DNA of 6,081 bases. Origin: Rhizobacter sp. (GTDB taxonomy: Bacteria; Pseudomonadota; Gammaproteobacteria; Burkholderiales; Burkholderiaceae_C). The stretch lies in NCBI GenBank assembly GCA_025351675.1, contig JANXVK010000627.1:1-6081 (forward strand), in the 5' to 3' direction. This document shows positions 1-5,109 of the stretch, in pieces. The position numbers were made by a program, and so were the translations under genes. Position 1 is the stretch's first letter. Each line of letters opens with the position of its first letter. The notes below the pieces were generated by a model, which saw only the letters and a list, made by a program, of their open reading frames with translations, did not search any database and had not been told where the DNA came from.

Positions 1-618
1 GCCGCCATCGCACGACTCTCACTCGACGCTTCCGATCAGCAGGCCGACGCCCTGCTCGCCTACCTCGCCCTGCTGCAGCGCTGGAACGCGCACTACAACC
101 TGACCGCGGTGCGCGACCCTGCGCAGATGCTGACGCAGCACCTCGCCGACTGCCTCGCAGTGATCGGCCCGCTGCGCCGCGAGATCGGAGCCGTGCCGGC
201 GCGCCTGCTCGATGTCGGCAGCGGTGGCGGTCTGCCCGGCGCGGTGATCGCCATCTTCGATCCGAAGATCGACGTGACTTGTGTCGACACCGTCGGCAAG
301 AAGGCGGCGTTCGTCCAGCAAGTGGCAGGCGAGCTGCGCTTGCGCAACCTGCATGCGCAGCACGCCCGGGTCGAGCAGATGAGCGCGACACCGTTTGATG
401 TGGTCAGCTCGCGAGCCTTCGCGTCGCTGGTTGACTTCACGAGCCTCACCCGCCAGCACCTCTCAGCGCGCGGCGCGTGGATGGCGATGAAGGGCAAGCC
501 GCCGACCGACGAGCTGGCGCTTCTGCCTGACGCGGTCGATGTGTTTCACGTGGAACAACTCGCCGTTCCGGGCCTCCAGGCCGAGCGTTGCATTGTCTGG
601 ATGCGCCCGAAACGCTGA
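1..618 (+). CDS. rsmG: 16S rRNA (guanine-N7)-methyltransferase RsmG, 5' end missing
   Basis: RsmG (formerly GidB) uses S-adenosylmethionine to make m7G at position 527 of 16S rRNA, in the 530 loop of the small subunit. The reading frame is open from base 1 and ends at TGA 616-618, giving 205 visible residues. The E. coli protein is 207 residues, so roughly 10-20 N-terminal residues probably lie upstream. Visible family marks are the N-terminal LLQRWNAHYNLT stretch (bases about 67-105), the SAM-binding motif LDVGSGGGLPG (208-240), the motif CVDTVGKKAAF, and the VVSSRAFASL segment. A GTG at 109 could be read as a start, but it would cut off the conserved WNxxYNLT segment, so it is rejected. The 3' end carries a parS site in frame. 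In many bacteria this gene follows mnmG and precedes parA-parB near the origin, and the parA neighbour here fits. Identification is firm. Confidence 0.95.
   Translation, partial: AAIARLSLDASDQQADALLAYLALLQRWNAHYNLTAVRDPAQMLTQHLADCLAVIGPLRREIGAVPARLLDVGSGGGLPGAVIAIFDPKIDVTCVDTVGKKAAFVQQVAGELRLRNLHAQHARVEQMSATPFDVVSSRAFASLVDFTSLTRQHLSARGAWMAMKGKPPTDELALLPDAVDVFHVEQLAVPGLQAERCIVWMRPKR
542..557 (+). promoter_or_regulatory. parS: parS centromere site, ParB loading site inside rsmG
   Basis: The 16 bases TGTTTCACGTGGAACA match the conserved chromosomal parS palindrome TGTTTCACGTGAAACA at 15 of 16 positions. Read on the minus strand it is TGTTCCACGTGAAACA, which fits the known TGTTNCACGTGAAACA consensus exactly. 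ParB dimers bind parS, switch to a CTP-bound clamp and slide onto flanking DNA, and ParA then segregates the complex. The site is in frame in rsmG and encodes V-F-H-V-E-Q. It lies about 150 bases upstream of parA and 3.3 kb upstream of parB. I found no second full site; the only other CACGTG core in the window (4621-4626) lacks the flanks. Confidence 0.93.
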
Positions 619-633
619 ATCCGGGTCGGCCGC

Positions 634-652
634 GGCGCGCCTTTGGCGCGCC
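634..652 (+). terminator. GC-rich hairpin after rsmG, possible terminator
   Basis: GGCGCGCC (634-641), TTT (642-644) and GGCGCGCC (645-652) form a perfect 8-bp stem with a 3-base loop, starting 15 bases after the rsmG stop. Each arm is itself a palindrome, so the pair is both a direct and an inverted repeat. The downstream run is CCTCGCTCTTT rather than a clean T-tract, so intrinsic termination is possible but not convincing. The structure sits where a -35 box for the parA TATAAT element would be. Confidence 0.4.
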
Positions 653-661
653 CTCGCTCTT

Positions 662-667
662 TATAAT
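662..667 (+). promoter_or_regulatory. Putative sigma-70 -10 box of parA
   Basis: A perfect TATAAT lies 42 bases upstream of the parA ATG in otherwise GC-rich DNA. The transcription start would fall near 674, leaving a leader of about 35 bases. No good -35 hexamer is present at 16-18 bases spacing (638-645 reads CGCCTTTG); the closest, TTTGGC at 642-647, is only 14 bases away. An activator, or a promoter relying on its -10 box, would be needed. Confidence 0.55.
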
Positions 668-709
668 TCGAGCAGCGATTTCGCCCGTTTTCCCCAACTC
701 CGAGCGCCC

Positions 710-1495
710 ATGGCCAGAATTTTCTGTATCGCCAACCAAAAGGGCGGCGTCGGCAAGACCACCACCACCGTGAACCTCGCCGCCGGGCTCGCCCAGATCG
801 GCAAGCGCGTACTGGTCGTCGACCTCGACCCGCAGGGCAACGCGACGATGGGCTCGGGTGTCGACAAGCGCGCGCTGGAGTTGAGCATCTACGACGTGCT
901 GCTCGAAAACACCTCGATCGCCGAAGCCCGGCAGGCGGGCACCAAGGCCGGCTACGATGTGCTCGGCGCGAACCGTGATCTGGCTGGCGCCGAAGTCGAG
1001 CTGGTCGCGCTCGAGCGCCGCGACAAGCGGCTGAAGGGCGCGCTCCGGGCGGTCGACGCCGACTATGACTTCGTGCTCATCGATTGCCCGCCCTCGCTCA
1101 GCCTGTTGACCCTGAATGGCCTGTGCAGCGCGCACGGCGTCGTCGTGCCGATGCAGTGCGAGTATTTCGCGCTCGAAGGTCTCAGCGACCTGGTCAACAC
1201 GATCAAGCAGGTGCATGCGAACCTGAACCCCGACTTGGAGATCATCGGCCTGCTGCGCGTAATGTTCGACCCGCGCATCACCTTGCAGCAGCAGGTCAGC
1301 GAGCAACTCAAGGCCCACTTCGGCGACAAGGTGTTCAACACCGTGATCCCGCGCAACGTCCGGCTGGCCGAGGCACCGAGCTACGGGCTGCCGGGCGTGG
1401 TGTTCGATCCGGCCTCGAAAGGCGCGGTCGCATTCGTCGAGTTCGCGAAGGAAATGTCGACCCGGCTCGGCGCGTCGGCGGCGGCCGTCGCCTGA
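710..1495 (+). CDS. parA: Chromosome partitioning ATPase ParA (Soj family)
   Basis: ParA is a Walker-type P-loop ATPase that binds the nucleoid nonspecifically as an ATP dimer. ParB-parS complexes stimulate its ATPase activity and follow the receding ParA gradient. The 261-residue product has the deviant Walker A box KGGVGKTT (residues 11-18, signature lysine 11, catalytic lysine 16), the A' box VVDLDPQGNAT (36-46) and the Walker B box FVLIDCPPS (121-129). The C-terminal part carries the RVMFDPR, VIPRNVRLAEAPSYG and VVFDP segments typical of chromosomal Soj/ParA. The lack of an N-terminal DNA-binding domain and the short length mark it as chromosomal rather than type Ia plasmid ParA. The ATG at 710 is chosen because MARIFCIANQKGG is the usual family start; the frame is open further upstream into rsmG, but that stretch has no ParA similarity. 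No strong Shine-Dalgarno sequence is seen. The GNAT gene follows after 5 bases; parB is about 2.4 kb downstream. Confidence 0.97.
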   Translation: MARIFCIANQKGGVGKTTTTVNLAAGLAQIGKRVLVVDLDPQGNATMGSGVDKRALELSIYDVLLENTSIAEARQAGTKAGYDVLGANRDLAGAEVELVALERRDKRLKGALRAVDADYDFVLIDCPPSLSLLTLNGLCSAHGVVVPMQCEYFALEGLSDLVNTIKQVHANLNPDLEIIGLLRVMFDPRITLQQQVSEQLKAHFGDKVFNTVIPRNVRLAEAPSYGLPGVVFDPASKGAVAFVEFAKEMSTRLGASAAAVA

Positions 1496-1500
1496 GGCCG

Positions 1501-2289
1501 ATGACCGACGGCGAACTGAACCCCGCCTTCGACGCGAAGCTGCTGTCGCGCATCGAAGACGCCGGCCTGAACGCCAGCGCCCCGCCCCAGCAGCGCTGGC
1601 TCGATGGTTGGCTGGTTCGCTTTTCGCCCGGCAAGGCGAAGCGGGCGCGCTGCGTCAATGCCGTCGCGGCTGGCCGTTTGGCCGTCGAAGATCGGCTCGC
1701 GGCGTGCGCGCAGGTGTTCAACGAAGCGAAGCTGCCGCTGATCGTGCGCATCACGCCCTTCACGTTGCCGGCAGAACTCAACGCCCTGTTGGCGTCGCTA
1801 GGCCTGCGGCGCTTCGACGACACGCGCGTGATGGCGCTCGCCGAACTGCCTGCGTTCGATGCGCCCACCACGCGCGCTGTCACGATGCGGTCCATCGGCC
1901 TCGACGCCTTCGCGCAGCGCGTCGGCGCGTTCCGCGGCTCGCCGCTGGCGCAGCGGCAGGCCCACGCCGAGCGACTGCTGAACTCGCCGGTGCCGTTCTT
2001 CGCGTTCGAGCTGCGCGCCGATGGCGAGCCGGTCGCCTGCGGCCAGTTCGCGCTCGAAGGCGATCTGGCCGGGCTCTACGATGTGTTCACCGCCGAGTCG
2101 GTTCGCGGGCGGGGCCTGGCTGGGGCGCTGTGCAAGCACTTGCTCACACAGGCGCGCTCCAAGGGTGCGCGGTATGCGTATTTACAGGTTGAGGGCGACA
2201 ACCACGCGGCCCGCGCCGTCTACCACCGGCTCGGCTTCACCGACGCCTACGCGTACCACTACCGAACGCGCGACCCCTCGGCGGCCTGA
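1501..2289 (+). CDS. GNAT family N-acetyltransferase, substrate unknown
   Basis: The 262-residue product is predicted to transfer an acetyl group from acetyl-CoA to an unidentified amine. The C-terminal half (about residues 150-262) shows the GNAT fold: the beta4-alpha3 acetyl-CoA pyrophosphate loop V-R-G-R-G-L-A-G-A (201-209, fitting R-x-x-G-x-A), preceded by GLYDVFTAES, followed by YLQVEGDNHAARAVYHRLGF with the usual N and Y residues. The N-terminal half (W33, W37, then GKAKRARCVNAV) resembles the extra N-terminal domain of longer GNAT proteins and has no clear function. The ATG starts 5 bases after the parA stop; GAGG at 1494-1497 overlaps that stop and is the only ribosome-binding candidate, at a short 3-base spacing. 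Co-transcription with parA is very likely, which makes it the only gene clearly in the parA operon. A link to partitioning is speculation. It ends 4 bases from the end of convergent argC. Confidence 0.85.
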   Translation: MTDGELNPAFDAKLLSRIEDAGLNASAPPQQRWLDGWLVRFSPGKAKRARCVNAVAAGRLAVEDRLAACAQVFNEAKLPLIVRITPFTLPAELNALLASLGLRRFDDTRVMALAELPAFDAPTTRAVTMRSIGLDAFAQRVGAFRGSPLAQRQAHAERLLNSPVPFFAFELRADGEPVACGQFALEGDLAGLYDVFTAESVRGRGLAGALCKHLLTQARSKGARYAYLQVEGDNHAARAVYHRLGFTDAYAYHYRTRDPSAA

Positions 2290-2293
2290 AAAC

Positions 2294-3235
2294 TCAGAGG
2301 CCCTTGCCTTCGTCCAACCCGAGGTGTACGTTCATCGACTGCACCGCGGCGCCGCTCGCGCCCTTGCCCAGGTTATCGAGCCGGGCCATCAGGATGAGCT
2401 GCGATTGGTTCGCAAACACGAAGATGTCAACATGATTCGTGTCGTTGCAGGCCTGAACGTCGAAGTAGCCGTCGGCCAGCGCGGCCGGGTCGCGCAGTGG
2501 CATCACGCGGATGAAGCGCTCGCCGGCGTAACGTTGCTCGAACGCCCCCTGCACCGCCTCGGGCGTCGTGCCGGCCTTCAACTCCGACAGATGCAAGGGC
2601 ACGCTGACCGACAAGCCCTTGTAGAACTTGCCGACGATGGGCATGAAGATCGGCCGCGTTGCGAGGCCAGTGTGGGTCATCATCTCGGGCAAATGCTTGT
2701 GCGCGAGGCTCAGGGCGTAAGGCCGCGGCGAGGCCAACCCCGAATCGCCGCTCGTTTCATACTGCTCGATCATCTTCTTGCCGCCGCCGGAGTAGCCGGT
2801 GATCGAGCTGGCCGAGACCGCGAGCGCGGCCGGCACCAGGCCCGCGTCCACCAGCGGGCGCAACAGCAGGATGAAGGCCGAGGCGTGGCAGCCCGGGTTC
2901 GAGATGCGCTTCGAGGAACGGATCAACTCGCGCTGCGACGGCGCCAGCTCCGGCAGGCCGAAGGCCCAACCGGGCGCCGTGCGGTGCGCGGTGCTCGCGT
3001 CGATCAGGCAGGTGTTCGGGTTCGTGACGAGGGCGGCGGCTTCCTCCGCTGCCACATCGGGCAGGCACAGGAACGCGACATCGGCGGCATTGAGCAAGCG
3101 GGCGCGTTCGGCGGGATCCTTGCGCTTGTCGACATCGATGCGCAGCACTTCGATGTCGTCGCGCTGCGCGAGATACTCGTGAATGCGCAGGCCGGTCGTG
3201 CCTTCCTGGCCGTCAACAAACGCGTGGTAGACCAT
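2294..3235 (-). CDS. argC: N-acetyl-gamma-glutamyl-phosphate reductase, type 2
   Basis: ArgC reduces N-acetyl-gamma-glutamyl phosphate to N-acetylglutamate semialdehyde with NADPH, the third step of arginine synthesis, in the cytoplasm. The 313-residue product has a cofactor loop D-G-Q-E-G-T-T-G-L (8-16), the LCLPD strand (57-60 region), the active-site motif SNPGCHA with the acyl-thioester cysteine at residue 116, AHKHLPE (178-184) with the likely catalytic histidine 181, and the C-terminal [16 protein letters not shown] (287-302). Length near 310 and the DGxEGTTGL start indicate the shorter type 2 subfamily rather than the roughly 340-residue type 1. The ATG at 3233-3235 is chosen because MVYHAFVDG aligns with the family start and GAGAGGGCGAGA precedes it; the open frame continues upstream, antisense to the hydrolase gene, without similarity. 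No other arg gene is in the window. It interrupts the parA-parB region on the opposite strand. Divergent spacing to the hydrolase is 42 bases. Confidence 0.95.
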   Translation of the reverse strand: MVYHAFVDGQEGTTGLRIHEYLAQRDDIEVLRIDVDKRKDPAERARLLNAADVAFLCLPDVAAEEAAALVTNPNTCLIDASTAHRTAPGWAFGLPELAPSQRELIRSSKRISNPGCHASAFILLLRPLVDAGLVPAALAVSASSITGYSGGGKKMIEQYETSGDSGLASPRPYALSLAHKHLPEMMTHTGLATRPIFMPIVGKFYKGLSVSVPLHLSELKAGTTPEAVQGAFEQRYAGERFIRVMPLRDPAALADGYFDVQACNDTNHVDIFVFANQSQLILMARLDNLGKGASGAAVQSMNVHLGLDEGKGL

Positions 3236-3277
3236 CTCTCGCCCTCTCGAAACAGCCCGCAAGGATAAACCACCCCG

Positions 3278-3841
3278 ATGACGAACGACGCCGACCTCTC
3301 GTTGCGCTATCCCGTGCGCTTTCTGCTGCTGCCCGGCTGGCTGAACTCCGACGCACCGCACTGGCAGACGCGCTGGGAAGTGCTGCACGGCTGCCGCCGC
3401 GTCGAGCAGGACGACTGGCTCTGGCCCAGGCGCGGCGACTGGATGACGCGGCTCGACGAGGTGCTGCTCGAATCCGATCGACCCGCGGCGCTGATCGCGC
3501 ACAGCCTCGGCTGCCAGCTCGTCGCCGCCTGGGCCGCGCACTCACAGCACACGTCGCGCGTGCGCGGCGCCCTGCTGGTCGCCACACCCGACCCCGAGCG
3601 CGACGACATGCCGCCGAACCTGTTCAACTGGCGCCCGATGATCCGCGAGCGACTGCCGTTCGCGAGCCTCGCGGTCATCAGCAGCGACGACCCGTACTGC
3701 GCGCCCGAACGGGCCGCGCAGATGGCGCGCGACTGGGGTGCTTCGGCGTTCGATATCGGCGCGTGCGGCCACGTCAACGGCGACTCGGGCCTCGGCGACT
3801 GGCCCCAAGGCTGGACGCTGCTGCAAACGCTGCTGGATTGA
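3278..3841 (+). CDS. RBBP9/YdeN-type alpha/beta serine hydrolase
   Basis: This small 187-residue alpha/beta hydrolase fits the RBBP9/YdeN family (Pfam Ser_hydrolase), whose bacterial members are mostly esterase-like with unknown natural substrates. The catalytic triad can be read: nucleophile Ser76 in the elbow H-S-L-G-C (75-79), an Asp at 137 or 138 in SSDDPYC, and His165 in CGHVN. The N-terminal [15 protein letters not shown] (16-30), including the W-x-x-x-x-x-x-H-W pattern, is typical of the family. Length matches the usual 180-200 residues. There is no signal peptide or membrane segment, so it should be cytoplasmic. The ATG at 3278 has AAGGA at 3261-3265 upstream, at a somewhat long 12-base spacing. 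It lies 43 bases before parB on the same strand, so it could be co-transcribed with parB. Its last codons are partly duplicated just after its stop. Confidence 0.88.
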   Translation: MTNDADLSLRYPVRFLLLPGWLNSDAPHWQTRWEVLHGCRRVEQDDWLWPRRGDWMTRLDEVLLESDRPAALIAHSLGCQLVAAWAAHSQHTSRVRGALLVATPDPERDDMPPNLFNWRPMIRERLPFASLAVISSDDPYCAPERAAQMARDWGASAFDIGACGHVNGDSGLGDWPQGWTLLQTLLD

Positions 3842-3859
3842 TCGCAGCGGATTGATCGC
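3835..3859 (+). repeat. Short tandem duplication at the hydrolase stop
   Basis: GGATTGATCGC occurs at 3835-3845 and again at 3849-3859, an exact 11-base repeat with a 14-base period. The first copy holds the final GAT codon and TGA stop of the hydrolase; the second lies in the gap before parB and contains TTGATC, a partial -35-like hexamer. It could be a small slippage duplication. Function is unknown. Confidence 0.7.
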
Positions 3860-3878
3860 GCGCGGGATCACACACAAT
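3852..3878 (+). promoter_or_regulatory. Weak candidate promoter for leaderless parB
   Basis: TTGATC (3852-3857, 4 of 6 matches to TTGACA) and CACAAT (3873-3878, 4 of 6 matches to TATAAT) are separated by 15 bases. Transcription would start at about the parB ATG at 3885. The 43-base gap has no Shine-Dalgarno sequence, which agrees with a leaderless transcript. The hexamers are weak and the spacing short, so read-through from the hydrolase gene is equally plausible. Confidence 0.25.
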
Positions 3879-3884
3879 CACGCC

Positions 3885-4793
3885 ATGGTCACCAAGAAAC
3901 CCAAAGGCCTCGGCCTCGGCCTCGAAGCGCTGCTCGGCCCCCGCGTCAAAGAGGCCGGCGAAGCGCCCGCCGCGATCGACGACGGCTTGCCGCATGTGCT
4001 GAAGCTGACGCAGCTGCAACCCGGCAAGTACCAGCCGCGCACGCGCATGGACGAAGGCTCGCTGTACGAACTCGCCGAGAGCATCAAGGCGCAGGGCGTG
4101 ATGCAGCCGATCCTGGTGCGCCCGGTCGGCCCCGACCGCTACGAGATCATCGCTGGCGAACGCCGCATGCGCGCCGCCAAGCTCGCGGGTCTGGACGAAG
4201 TGCCGGTGCTCGTGCGCGATGTGCCGGATGAGTCGGCCGCTGCGATGGCGCTGATCGAGAACATCCAGCGCGAAGACCTGAACCCGCTCGAAGAAGCGCA
4301 AGGCCTGAGGCGCCTGACCGACGAGTTCGGGCTCACGCACGAGATGGCCGCGCAAGCCGTCGGCCGCTCGCGCAGCGCGGCGAGCAACCTGCTGCGCCTG
4401 CTGAATCTGACCGAGCCGGTGCAGCAGATGCTGATGGCCGGCGACATCGACATGGGCCACGCGCGTGCGTTGCTGCCACTCGACGGTGCACAGCAAATCA
4501 TCAGCGCCACCGAGATCGCTGCGAAGAAACTGTCGGTGCGCGAAGCCGAGAAGCTCGTCGCCCGCGCGAGTGTCAGCTCGGGCCGCCAAGCGCCGCTGCT
4601 GCGCACGAAGCACGAGAAGCCACGTGACCTGCAGCGCATCGAACAGGAGTTGTCGGATGCGCTGACGGCGGCGGTCGAGATCCGCGTCAAGAAGCGCACC
4701 AAACGCGGCGAGCAAGGCGAGGTCGCTATTCACTTCGGCTCGCTCGAAGAGCTCAACGGCCTGCTCAGCAAGCTCGGGCTCGCGGAACGCTGA
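3885..4793 (+). CDS. parB: Chromosome partitioning protein ParB (Spo0J family)
   Basis: ParB binds parS, hydrolyses CTP, closes into a sliding clamp and stimulates ParA to move sister origins apart. The 302-residue product has the full domain order. The N-terminal basic KGLGLGLEALLG (7-18) is the short ParA-contact peptide with the usual LGxGLxALL pattern. The CTP-binding domain (about 37-130) includes QPR (50-52), QPILVRP (74-80), GERRMRA (91-97) and ENIQRE (125-130). The helix-turn-helix region (about 145-200) covers THEMAAQAVGRSRSAASNLLRLL and GHARALL. The C-terminal dimerisation domain (about 250-302) ends in LEELNGLLSKLGL. The ATG at 3885 is chosen because MVTKKPKGLGLGL is the family start; the open frame upstream overlaps the hydrolase and lacks similarity. 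No Shine-Dalgarno sequence is visible. All signature residues are intact, so it should be functional despite its separation from parA. Confidence 0.97.
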   Translation: MVTKKPKGLGLGLEALLGPRVKEAGEAPAAIDDGLPHVLKLTQLQPGKYQPRTRMDEGSLYELAESIKAQGVMQPILVRPVGPDRYEIIAGERRMRAAKLAGLDEVPVLVRDVPDESAAAMALIENIQREDLNPLEEAQGLRRLTDEFGLTHEMAAQAVGRSRSAASNLLRLLNLTEPVQQMLMAGDIDMGHARALLPLDGAQQIISATEIAAKKLSVREAEKLVARASVSSGRQAPLLRTKHEKPRDLQRIEQELSDALTAAVEIRVKKRTKRGEQGEVAIHFGSLEELNGLLSKLGLAER

Positions 4794-4860
4794 ACCAGCT
4801 TTGCGGAACTTCGTGCATCCGCGCACGCTCTGCAACGTATGGAGGTCAACGAACGCGTCG

Positions 4861-4877
4861 CCGGCACGTTGTCTGCC
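4861..4877 (+). promoter_or_regulatory. Candidate sigma-54 (-24/-12) promoter for prkA
   Basis: CGGCAC-GTTGT-CTGCC resembles the RpoN consensus TGGCAC-N5-TTGCA. The invariant GG (4863-4864) and GC (4875-4876) are present with the required 10 bases between them; mismatches are at the first T and in the second element. Transcription would start near 4888, leaving a leader of about 220 bases. E. coli yeaG, the prkA homologue, is known to be RpoN/NtrC-controlled under nitrogen limitation, which gives the match some context. No clear NtrC or other enhancer-binding site was recognised. Confidence 0.4.
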
Positions 4878-4999
4878 AAACGACCCGCAACCAATTTGAT
4901 GTGTTGGGCCGCCGCCGAAATGGGTGGTCTTGAACCTTGTACTCGAAGGACCGGCAAGCGCAGAATGAATGAAGCTTGAGTCACCTGATCCGCTGACAC

Positions 5000-5042
5000 G
5001 GAAAGCTCTGATGGCGCCCCACCGGGTGTCATCAGAACTTCC
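5000..5042 (+). other. Stem-loop 1 in the prkA leader
   Basis: TCTGATGGCGCCC (5007-5019) pairs with GGGTGTCATCAGA (5024-5036) across a CACC loop. In RNA all 13 positions pair, two of them as G-U. After a C-A mismatch (5006/5037) and one bulged A, the stem continues outwards (5000-5005 with 5038-5042). The G-U pairs weaken it on the minus strand, which suggests that the plus-strand RNA is the relevant form. It is followed by AACTTCCCCCC, not a T-tract, so it is not an obvious terminator. Confidence 0.65.
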
Positions 5043-5046
5043 CCCC

Positions 5047-5083
5047 GGACGTTGAATGGCCTTGCACCCTGCCTTCAACGTCT
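5047..5083 (+). other. Stem-loop 2 in the prkA leader
   Basis: GACGTTGAA (5048-5056) and TTCAACGTC (5074-5082) are a perfect 9-bp inverted repeat. A G-U pair (5047/5083) can extend it outwards, and after a bulged T an inner GGC/GCC (5058-5060 with 5071-5073) extends it inwards. The loop is CTTGCACCCT. It ends 16 bases before the prkA AGGAG and starts a few bases after stem-loop 1. A dyad of this kind could also bind a dimeric regulator as DNA. Confidence 0.65.
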
Positions 5084-5104
5084 CCTTGGCAACCGCACAG
5101 GAGA
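5081..5104 (+). promoter_or_regulatory. prkA ribosome binding site within a sequestering pairing
   Basis: AGGAG (5099-5103), 6 bases before the prkA ATG, is a strong Shine-Dalgarno sequence and supports that start. TCTCCT (5081-5086) is exactly complementary to AGGAGA (5099-5104), giving a 6-bp hairpin with a 12-base loop that would hide it. Bases 5081-5083 also belong to stem-loop 2, so the two structures compete at their junction. Confidence 0.5.
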
Positions 5105-5109
5105 TCAGC

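Larger units (their letters stand above)
4794..5109. other. 316-base non-coding region between parB and prkA
   Basis: No convincing gene is present. A 46-codon frame (4839-4979, plus strand) has no ribosome binding site or recognisable product. I see no T-tract terminator just after parB. The left half carries a candidate sigma-54 element (4861-4877); the right half (5000-5104) is filled with inverted repeats leading to the prkA ribosome binding site. Most of the region is best read as the regulatory leader of prkA. Confidence 0.75.

Noticed and set aside
446..1318. 290-codon minus-strand frame antisense to rsmG and parA
   Set aside because: It is a shadow frame of parA: long antisense frames are common in GC-rich genes, and the translation is rich in R, A, D, H and Q with no family features.
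2283..2302. Small inverted repeat at the convergent acetyltransferase/argC ends as a bidirectional terminator
   Set aside because: Part of the symmetry arises simply because both genes end in TGA facing each other. The stem has a 2-base bulge and no T-tract on either side.
4621..4626. CACGTG core inside parB as a possible second parS
   Set aside because: The flanks (GAAGC on the left, ACCTG on the right) do not match the TGTTT/AAACA arms, so it is only a chance E-box-like core.
4930..4966. TTGAAC or TTGTAC with CAGAAT as a sigma-70 promoter for prkA
   Set aside because: Spacings are 25 and 18 bases and the hexamers match poorly, so the pattern is not distinguishable from chance.
4839..4979. 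46-codon plus-strand frame between parB and prkA
   Set aside because: It has no ribosome binding site, no recognisable motif, and overlaps the candidate sigma-54 element. Length alone is not evidence in GC-rich DNA.
4730..5032. 100-codon minus-strand open frame in the same gap
   Set aside because: It overlaps the 3' end of parB antisense, shows no domain or ribosome binding site, and is typical of spurious frames in GC-rich sequence.
5000..5083. Leader stem-loops as intrinsic terminators of parB
   Set aside because: Neither stem is followed by a T-tract (AACTTCCCCCC after the first, TCCTTGGC after the second), and both lie more than 200 bases after parB but close to the prkA start.
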